From: GH45 sp046704385
Lineage (GTDB): Bacteria; Bacteroidota; Bacteroidia; Bacteroidales; SZUA-534
Direction of reading: 5' to 3'
Assembly: GCA_046704385.1 (NCBI GenBank)
Contig: JBJKSB010000105.1
Coordinates: 1-64,000 of the forward strand
Length of the DNA stretch: 64,000 nt
Shown here: one piece after another, positions 57,564 to 64,000 of the stretch
Position numbering within the stretch: the stretch's first letter is position 1
Layout of the letters: each line of letters starts with the position of its first letter
Program-made: the position numbers and the translations under genes
Notes under the pieces: model-generated
The model's input: only the letters and a program-made list of their open reading frames with translations
Databases searched by the model: none
Told to the model about the DNA's origin: nothing

Positions 57564-58104
57564 GAGAATAAAAAAATTAACCTAAAGATAATTTGAATAT
57601 CTAACTTTTTTCAATTTTTTTAAATTCTTTTATTTCTTTCGGTATGAAAATCTGGCAAAGGCTTGGAAATGAAAGAGAAGAATAAATAAAAAATCCTGAA
57701 AGAGCAATTCAATTCAACCCAGGGCAGAAAAACGAAAATAAGTGAGCGATAGTCTAACTTATTGAAGTTTTGTTGCCCTGGGTTCTGGGTGACCTGGCCA
57801 GAAGAATCGTCGCAAGTAGTAAAATTTAATTGGAATAGTACAGTTTATTTCGACGAAATTCACTGGCTCATCATTATAGTGCGCACATATATTGCACATT
57901 TTAAGCAACTTATATCTTATCTTGACAGTCTGCCCCGATTTATCGGGGGCTATGCTTGCAATTGGGGAGGATTTTTTAGGAATTTTATTATACTTCCGAA
58001 ACATTATTGAAGGTTAATACTCATCGGATGACGAAACTGCAGGTTTATAAATAAATCATCCGATGAGTATTTAAATATAACCTTATGAACGCACTACTGG
58101 TGGT
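57564..58104. other. Intergenic region with hairpins, no clear gene
   Basis: 541 bases. Frames of about 82 codons are open on both strands at 57759-58010 but neither has a recognisable family or signal; they mirror each other, which argues for non-coding DNA. The tract GCCCTGGGTTCTGGGTGACC (about 57774-57793) and the hairpin GCCCCGAT-TT-ATCGGGGGC (57932-57950) look like dispersed intergenic repeats. The right end holds the long inverted repeat described separately. Confidence 0.4.
58016..58071. repeat. Long inverted repeat with nested palindromes
   Basis: Perfect 16-base arms (58016-58031 and 58056-58071; core ATACTCATCGGATGA) with a 24-base spacer. Each arm also contains the self-complementary unit TCATC-N-GATGA, so the site is two palindromes in inverted order. 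It lies 34 bases past the stop of the GH71-like gene. No T-run follows, so it could be an RNA 3' end stabiliser or a pair of protein-binding sites. Confidence 0.7.
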
Positions 58105-59577
58105 CTATTCATTAATTATTACAAATTTTCCTGTTCTTACAGTAGTTCCGTTTTTTATTATTAGCGTATAAATACCCGGCACAAGATTCGGATCGGGAAT
58201 AGTAATTTCCTGATTTTCGATTTCAGAGATATGGTTATAAACTTGTCTGCCCAAGGAGCTGTAAATGGTGAGGGATGTTCTTCCTTGCAAATTATCACCT
58301 AAAGCTATTACTATGTTTCCTCCGGTATACGGATTCGGATAAATAGCAATATTTTGACAGAATTTTGTTTTGTCGGCAATTTTTGAGCTGGGATCAAGGG
58401 CATTTATAATAACAGCGGCACTATCAATTTTTAAATTTCGCAAGTCGTATGAGGCTTTATCTAACTGGCTTTGAACGGAACCATCACTAGCATACTTTTT
58501 CCGTAAATTATAAAGTCGGTAAACCAGGCGCAATTCATTTTCGCCATAACTCACGCCGGTATATTTCTGGATTTTCATTAAATAACTGAACCCGGTTTCA
58601 ACAGTGGGTTCAAACATGGTTCCTTCGCCAAAATCGTTAAATGTAACCAGTTGAACCATATCAATTTTACTTTTATTTTGTTCGGCCAAATTTAAAGTGG
58701 CATCCAGTGTGGCTCCATCGTCGGGTAAAATGGTAAAATAACTATCACCGGCACCGCCTTCAACATAAAAATCTTCAAAACCCGGATAGGCAACACCCAT
58801 TACAGTTTTTAATCCTGCTGCACGGTTGTTGTAGAAGTTTGTAAGATGAGTGAGATGATTTTGATTATCCTGGTAAACCCACATAAATTCACCATCGGAG
58901 TTTGAACCTGCCAAACCGGAATTGTACCACATAGGTATAAATTCAACATCTTCACCTGCTGAAGGTAATATTTCATCCCAGTTGGTTGGCGATGTAAAAG
59001 TCACGGGTCCAAAAATGCAAACCAATGGAGCATGATCACTTCCGTACCTGATATATTCAGAATTGGTAAAATAATTATCTTTTAAATAGGCAAAATTGGC
59101 TTTAACATCGTCAACACTACGGCTAAAACGGTCTTCGAGTACTACTCCGAATTGCATTCCAAAATCGTCGGTGTACGAAATTATGCTGTTTGAACTGGTT
59201 AGTAAATCCTGAATATCGCTATTTGAACCCTGAACTCCATACCAATCTATCAAAATGCCATCCACACCCGAAAGTTTCATAAGTAACAAATGATATTCTA
59301 TTACATCTTTATCGCGACTGGCGTAGGGACCAATTAACGGATAATAATGAGAGGCAATTTGACGATGCCCGTTGTCATCAATAATATCGGGATTTTTGGT
59401 ATTCATTTTCCAGTGCCAGCCCCACGTACCGATGGTTGCAGGAGTTTCAAACCAGGTCATATAATGCATATACACTTTCATGAGATTTGTTTTTGTAACC
59501 GGTTTTTGACCTTTAGCAAAGCCTGCAACGAGTAAATTCAGGGCAATTAATATAATTTTAAGTCTATAAGTTGTCAT
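58105..59577 (-). CDS. GH71/99-like glycoside hydrolase with T9SS sorting domain
   Basis: 490 residues, signal peptide ending GFAKG. The catalytic region has YMHYMTWFETP and WGWHWKM (about 30-60), MKLSGVDGILIDWYG (about 98-112) and the late motif VTFNDFGEGTMFEP (about 307-320) shared by GH71/GH99-like enzymes. A C-terminal T9SS type A domain (IYPNPYTGGNIVIAL ... TGKFVIINE) puts it on the cell surface or outside. It follows GH97 by 13 bases. It is probably the outward-facing endo-enzyme that starts polymer breakdown, with the 45276 paralogue acting inside. Confidence 0.75.
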   Translation of the reverse strand: MTTYRLKIILIALNLLVAGFAKGQKPVTKTNLMKVYMHYMTWFETPATIGTWGWHWKMNTKNPDIIDDNGHRQIASHYYPLIGPYASRDKDVIEYHLLLMKLSGVDGILIDWYGVQGSNSDIQDLLTSSNSIISYTDDFGMQFGVVLEDRFSRSVDDVKANFAYLKDNYFTNSEYIRYGSDHAPLVCIFGPVTFTSPTNWDEILPSAGEDVEFIPMWYNSGLAGSNSDGEFMWVYQDNQNHLTHLTNFYNNRAAGLKTVMGVAYPGFEDFYVEGGAGDSYFTILPDDGATLDATLNLAEQNKSKIDMVQLVTFNDFGEGTMFEPTVETGFSYLMKIQKYTGVSYGENELRLVYRLYNLRKKYASDGSVQSQLDKASYDLRNLKIDSAAVIINALDPSSKIADKTKFCQNIAIYPNPYTGGNIVIALGDNLQGRTSLTIYSSLGRQVYNHISEIENQEITIPDPNLVPGIYTLIIKNGTTVRTGKFVIINE

Positions 59578-59590
59578 TGTTGCTCAGTTT

Positions 59591-61705
59591 TCAATTAATA
59601 TTAACAGGTATCAGGCTTATGGCAGCTCCTCCACCCCGGGCCAGGTCAATTGTAATTTCCGATTTATTTGTAACCTGTTTTTTCTCAATAGTTATACTTG
59701 TCGGATTTGTTTGCCAATCGGCATCTTTACCATCTTTATATATTGTGGCGTTGTATATTTTATCTTTATCAAGAAAATCAAATTTCAGATCAACTTTCCG
59801 GGCATTTTTCCCGGTTATAGTTCCAACAAACCAATTGTCTGACGAGCGCTGTTGCCGGGCGATAGTTATATATTTTCCAATTTCACCATCCAGTACTTTT
59901 GTTTGTTCCCAATCGACGGCAACATCGCGGATAAATTGAAAGGCAGGATTCCCTTCGTAGTTTTCAGGAAGGTCGGCAGCCATTTGCACAGGACTATAAA
60001 TTATTAAATTTAAAGCCAGCTGTTGTGCCAGGGTTGTATTTACCCGGTTGTTGGGTCTGTAAGGTTTCAGGGTTATGTTGAATATTCCGGGTGTATAATC
60101 AATAGGACCAGCCAACATCCGTGTAAACGGTATTATGGTTAAATGTTCAGGAGGATTTCCTCCGTCTTTCGACCAAGCGTTAAATTCCTGTCCCCTAAGT
60201 CCTTCCTCAGACAATAAGTTGGGATAGGTTCTGCGTAAGCCGGTTTGCTTTATGGGTTCATGAATATCAAGAGCAATTTTATATTTTGCGGCTGTTTCTA
60301 AAATGTGCCTGTAATTATTAATCATCCATTGGCCGTGGTGATGTTCCCCTTCTGGTAAAATTTTACCTACAAAACCGAGTTTGGCATAATGTAAATTGAG
60401 TTTCTGCATTAACCGGTATGCGGTATCCATTTGGTGCATGTAGGTGAGGGGAGCAGCAGAGGTTTCATGATGCATTATAATTTCAATACCCTTATCGTGA
60501 GCATATTTAACAACTTCATCCAGGTTATAATCGGCGTAAGGTGTAACAAAATCGAATACACCTTCCCGATTTTCAGTTTTGTTAATGTTACCCCAACCCG
60601 TATTCCAGCCTTCGACCAGAACGGCTTGCAAATTATTTTTGGCAGCAAAATCAATATATCGTTTGGCATTTTCAGTAGTAGCTCCATGGTTTCCGCCTTC
60701 CATATCCCAGGCTGTTTTATTCAAATGCATTTCCCACCAGATGCCATCATATTTGGCCGGTTTTACCCAGCTCACATCTCCCAGTTTGTTGGGTTCATTA
60801 AGATTCAGAATTATTCGGGAACTAATTAAATCGCCCGGGCTTTTTGCTAGTTGTATCGTTCGCCAGGGAGTGCTAAAAGGTAATTCGCGTTTAACGGCAT
60901 ACCCAAGTCGTTCCGAACCCACCAAACCGCTGGTAAAAATCAAATGGGTGGTATCTGCAATTAAGGTCATGCCTGCATAATCGGTTAAATTGGCTTCGTG
61001 AATACTGATGTAATATCCATCTGCAGTTTTCATGGTTAAAGGAGTATTAACAGCATTTTCCATAATGGCGGACTGACTGATTCCCGCATCAGGAAGTGAA
61101 AGAGCATCAATTTCAGAAATTCGGGTATGATGATATAGATGTTCGTAACTATCCCAGTCGCCTGGTATCCACCAGCATTCGTGATTTCCGGTAAGATTAA
61201 ACTGCGTATTTTCTTCAAGAATCACAGCCTCTTTCATTTGCTCCTGTTTCGGGAAAACATATCTAAATCCAATACCATCATCAAAAACCCGGAAAACAAT
61301 ATTCATCTGCCTTTGATTAGCATTTTTCTCTTGGAGGTGAACGGTAAGTTCATGATAATGATTTTGCACCAATCGCTGCTCACCCCAGGGTTGTTCCCAG
61401 GTTTCATCCAAGGAGTCAGTTTCAGAACTCAGTATTTTAAAACCACCTTTAATTGGTGGAGCATCTTTCAATTTAAAACCCAAAAATGAGGTATCAATAA
61501 TTACTTTATTAAAATATTTTACTGTATAAGCAGGTTCCCCACTATTAGATAAAATAAATTCCACCATGGTATTTCCTGAAGGGGATGTAATGTTGATATT
61601 AGTATTGCAGCCCAATTTTGCACAAGAATTTAAAAATAAAACACTCAGTATCAGAGTAAGTTTTGGAAATAATTTTTTAAACAAGTTGGTATTTGTTTTA
61701 TTCAT
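59591..61705 (-). CDS. GH97 alpha-glucosidase-type lipoprotein (second copy)
   Basis: 704 residues with lipobox LSVLFLNSC (lipid Cys at 28). Same GH97 fold as the 43233 gene and clearly a diverged paralogue (shared phrases include TYPNL, LRGQE, NAWSKDGGNPPEH, SPVQMAADLPENYEG). Glu residues for an inverting glucosidase are in HHETSAA (about 413), IHEPIKQTG (about 478) and EEGLRGQEF (about 494-501). First gene of this minus-strand pair; upstream DNA is very AT-rich. Confidence 0.9.
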   Translation of the reverse strand: MNKTNTNLFKKLFPKLTLILSVLFLNSCAKLGCNTNINITSPSGNTMVEFILSNSGEPAYTVKYFNKVIIDTSFLGFKLKDAPPIKGGFKILSSETDSLDETWEQPWGEQRLVQNHYHELTVHLQEKNANQRQMNIVFRVFDDGIGFRYVFPKQEQMKEAVILEENTQFNLTGNHECWWIPGDWDSYEHLYHHTRISEIDALSLPDAGISQSAIMENAVNTPLTMKTADGYYISIHEANLTDYAGMTLIADTTHLIFTSGLVGSERLGYAVKRELPFSTPWRTIQLAKSPGDLISSRIILNLNEPNKLGDVSWVKPAKYDGIWWEMHLNKTAWDMEGGNHGATTENAKRYIDFAAKNNLQAVLVEGWNTGWGNINKTENREGVFDFVTPYADYNLDEVVKYAHDKGIEIIMHHETSAAPLTYMHQMDTAYRLMQKLNLHYAKLGFVGKILPEGEHHHGQWMINNYRHILETAAKYKIALDIHEPIKQTGLRRTYPNLLSEEGLRGQEFNAWSKDGGNPPEHLTIIPFTRMLAGPIDYTPGIFNITLKPYRPNNRVNTTLAQQLALNLIIYSPVQMAADLPENYEGNPAFQFIRDVAVDWEQTKVLDGEIGKYITIARQQRSSDNWFVGTITGKNARKVDLKFDFLDKDKIYNATIYKDGKDADWQTNPTSITIEKKQVTNKSEITIDLARGGGAAISLIPVNIN

Positions 61706-62019
61706 ATTTTTAATTTGTATTGTGTCTTAAACATCAATATTTATCTGCCTGTTTAATGCAATTTAAAATTAATATATAACTCATCCCCTTGTTTTAAATA
61801 TAAGGTTTATATAGAAATTATAAGGAGATAAAAAATATAAAAAGCAGATATTCAAATTTGTATATCTTGCCGGAATATAGATTGTTTTAAGAAAACAAAG
61901 TGCAGATTAAGGTTAAAATCTTAATGAACCGTAAAACAATTAAACCGTTATTGTTACTTAAAGAATCTTTTACTACTATTTTATTTCAACCTTAATTTTT
62001 TTACATTTAATTATAAATT
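61706..62019. other. Divergent promoter region of GH97 and rubrerythrin
   Basis: 314 very AT-rich bases between two divergent genes, so both promoters should be here. No full TTTG-N19-TAnnTTTG match was found on either strand. A CAAATTTG palindrome lies at about 61854. Confidence 0.35.
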
Positions 62020-62601
62020 ATGAAAACCATGAGCATACAAGGAACCAAAACAGAGCAAAACCTGTTAAAAGCATTTGCCGGCGAATCGCAGGCAAAGAAT
62101 CGCTATGAATTTTATGCAAAAGTTGCAAAAAAGGAAGGCTTTGAACAAATTAGTGAGATTTTTATGATAACCGCACAACAGGAACAATCGCATGCAAAAA
62201 CATTTTTTAGGTTTCTTGAAGGAGGTCCTGTTGTAGTTACGGCAACGTATCCTGCCGGAAGAATTGGCACAACGTCTGAAAACCTGGAAGCTGCTGCCAT
62301 GGGCGAAAACGAGGAGTGGACTCAATTATATCCAAAATTTGCAGAGGAAGCTGCTGATGAAGGATTTAAAAGTGTGGCAGCCATGTTTAAAATTATTGCA
62401 AAAATTGAAGCCTTACACGAAAAGCGGTTTAAGAAATTACTTGCAAATATTTTAGAAGGCAAAGTTTTTGAGCGCGATTCGGAAGTCCGATGGGTATGCC
62501 GCAAATGTGGTCATGTGCATGTGGGAAAAGTTGCACCGAAAATGTGTCCGGGATGTGGACATCCGCAAGGTTATTTTGAAATAGAGAGTGAAAATTATTA
62601 G
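62020..62601 (+). CDS. rbr: Rubrerythrin
   Basis: Non-haem di-iron peroxidase that protects anaerobes and microaerophiles against peroxide. 193 residues: a ferritin-like four-helix domain with iron ligands in FAGESQAKNRYEFYAK and MITAQQEQSHAKTF (about 18-60) and AKIEALHEKRF (about 125-137), then a rubredoxin-like tail with CRKCGH and CPGCGH (about 160-181). Met1 or Met4 may be the start. Monocistronic by position. Confidence 0.95.
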   Translation: MKTMSIQGTKTEQNLLKAFAGESQAKNRYEFYAKVAKKEGFEQISEIFMITAQQEQSHAKTFFRFLEGGPVVVTATYPAGRIGTTSENLEAAAMGENEEWTQLYPKFAEEAADEGFKSVAAMFKIIAKIEALHEKRFKKLLANILEGKVFERDSEVRWVCRKCGHVHVGKVAPKMCPGCGHPQGYFEIESENY

Positions 62602-62733
62602 CAGAATTGACATTCTCACAGTTCATAATTGTGCACGACTAATCGAGAATGCTTATGACTTTTCAGATTTAGAAGATGAGTAAGCTGCAATGTTCTAACC
62701 AAAAGATTAATATTAATGTAATAAAATAATATC

Positions 62734-63858
62734 ATGGCAAATCATATCGGACTTCTGACTTCAGGTGGCGATACTCCTGGTTTAAATGCGGCTTTGCGCG
62801 GTGTTGGAAAAGCGGCTATCCGAAAATACGACATGCAAATAACAGGTTTTAAAGATGGATTCCGGGGACTAATGGAAAACCGTACCATGCGACTGGATAA
62901 AGGTATTCTGTCAGGAATACTTACTCTTGGCGGGACTATTTTAGGTACCAGTCGTGATAAACCTCATAAAATGCCCATTGGTGGCCATATTATGGACATG
63001 ACCGATGTGATTGTTGAGAATTATCATCGGCAACATCTGGATGCATTGGTTTGTTTGGGTGGAGGCGGAACGCAGAAGAATGCATATGAATTGGTTAAAA
63101 AAGGACTTAATATAATAACGCTGCCTAAAACTATCGATAATGATGTGGTACTGACCGATATGACTTTTGGTTTTGATACCGCCCTGGGTATTGCTGTTGA
63201 TGCCATCGACAGGTTACATAGTACGGCACACAGTCACCATAGGATTATTGTAGTTGAAATTATGGGTAATAAAGCCGGATGGCTGGCCTTAGGTGCCGGA
63301 GTGGCTGGTGGGGCCGATGTTATTCTGCTTCCTGAAATACCCTATAATATCGATTTTGTAGCTGAATCAATATTAAAAAGAGCCCGTGCCGGGTCTCCTT
63401 TTAGCATTGTGGCTGTCGCAGAGGGTGCAATTTCACAGGAGACTCATAAAAAACTTAAATCAGTAATTGATAAATTGAATAAAGAGGAAGACAAGGACAA
63501 GAAGCAAGAACTTAAAAGCAAATTAAAAAAGATAAAGGCTGATAATAAAACGACCACAATGGAAATTGCCCAGTTATTAGAAGAGCGAACCCGACTCGAA
63601 GCCCGGGTTACCATTTTGGGGCATTTGCAACGCGGCGGTACTCCTTCAGCTGCCGACAGGCTTTTGGCCACACGATTGGGTACAGCATGTGCCGATTATA
63701 TCAAAAAGGGTCAGTTTGGAGTTATGGTTGCTGCCCGGGGCGATAGTACTGAGGCCGTTCCAATTGAAAAGGTTGCCGGGTTCATTAAATATGTTCCTCT
63801 CGACCATCCCTGGATAAATAGTGCCCGAAGCGTTGGTACCTGTATGGGTGATTATTAA
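62734..63858 (+). CDS. Phosphofructokinase, mixed-signature (group III-like) type
   Basis: Phosphorylates fructose-6-phosphate in glycolysis. 374 residues: LLTSGGDTPGLNA (about 6-18), donor-site motif GGGGT (about 109-113), catalytic PKTIDND (about 130-136), HHRIIVVEIMGNKAGW and the ring residue GHLQRGGTPSA (about 289-299). Classic ATP enzymes read GGDG with PGTIDND and PPi enzymes GGDD with PKTIDND; this combination is neither. A Lys/Glu-rich stretch (about 236-275) near VIDKLNKEEDKDKK is an added helical insert. Donor (ATP or PPi) cannot be told from sequence. Confidence 0.9.
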   Translation: MANHIGLLTSGGDTPGLNAALRGVGKAAIRKYDMQITGFKDGFRGLMENRTMRLDKGILSGILTLGGTILGTSRDKPHKMPIGGHIMDMTDVIVENYHRQHLDALVCLGGGGTQKNAYELVKKGLNIITLPKTIDNDVVLTDMTFGFDTALGIAVDAIDRLHSTAHSHHRIIVVEIMGNKAGWLALGAGVAGGADVILLPEIPYNIDFVAESILKRARAGSPFSIVAVAEGAISQETHKKLKSVIDKLNKEEDKDKKQELKSKLKKIKADNKTTTMEIAQLLEERTRLEARVTILGHLQRGGTPSAADRLLATRLGTACADYIKKGQFGVMVAARGDSTEAVPIEKVAGFIKYVPLDHPWINSARSVGTCMGDY

Positions 63859-64000
63859 ATTCATCCTCTCAGATTTTTAACGGCTTCCCTTATACCTTTT
63901 TATATTTCCGTTAACATTTTTGCAAAAATGTTTTAATTTAAAACTATTTTTATAACTTTGGTCACGATTTATAAGCAAACAATGCTCATATCGTGATAAT

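Noticed and set aside
57759..58010. Mirror-image ORFs of about 82 codons on both strands
   Set aside because: No family, no signal peptide and no start-site support. Open frames on both strands over the same bases are a sign of repeat or non-coding DNA.
1..64000. CRISPR array, prophage or integrase island
   Set aside because: No regularly spaced repeats, phage structural genes or integrase were found. The only mobile DNA seen is the IS end at the left edge.

Overview
The window is about 64 kb of an AT-rich chromosome from a member of the Bacteroidota, most likely a free-living Bacteroidia of the Marinilabiliales/Prolixibacteraceae kind (the family placement is inference). The signs are a SusC/SusD pair with a SusR-like regulator, several secreted proteins with type IX secretion (T9SS) C-terminal sorting domains, a PorV/PorQ-family barrel, DUF4834, a dimeric-type glycyl-tRNA synthetase, and promoters of the Bacteroidota form TTTG-N18-20-TAnnTTTG. 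No phage genes, CRISPR array or rRNA were seen; there is one tRNA.

Layout. 1-2.3 kb (minus strand): a two-gene TIR-like / nSTAND1 ATPase pair, a candidate defence or cell-death module. Its ATPase gene loses its 3' part to an IS1595-type insertion sequence that runs off the left edge. 2.6-9.1 kb: one giant multidomain T9SS-exported protein. 9.3-17.3 kb: a methionine-synthesis operon (metX, homoserine dehydrogenase, metH, metF). It has a strong promoter, a SAM-I (S-box) riboswitch and an unexplained 41-codon ORF right after the aptamer. The promoter lies antisense within a frameshifted remnant of a DUF3368 PIN-like toxin gene. 17.4-33.0 kb: housekeeping and envelope genes (glyS, nadB, an M43 protease, a DUF3352-like membrane-anchored protein, a 6-TM protein, tRNA-Leu, dCMP deaminase, an S41 protease, ahcY, a Rieske-like lipoprotein). 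33.1-42.2 kb: a three-gene outer-membrane cassette (TonB-dependent receptor, 1432-residue secreted protein, PorV/PorQ-family barrel). 42.3-43.2 kb: greA and a HIT protein.

43.2-61.7 kb (all minus strand) is a polysaccharide utilisation locus: GH97, GH71/99-like with T9SS tail, SusR-like sensor-regulator, SusC, SusD, SLC45-type MFS transporter, GH65 phosphorylase, GH71/99-like, GH97. Together these suggest use of an alpha-glucan. GH71-type enzymes with a GH65 phosphorylase fit an alpha-1,3-linked glucan better than starch, and there is no GH13. The proposed path is: surface or periplasmic endo-cleavage, SusCD import, GH97 trimming, MFS transport across the inner membrane, and phosphorolysis in the cytoplasm. 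62.0-63.9 kb: rubrerythrin and a phosphofructokinase of the mixed-signature group.

Metabolic links: MetH, MetF and MetX feed methionine/SAM synthesis under SAM control, and AhcY, 13 kb away and outside the operon, recycles S-adenosylhomocysteine.
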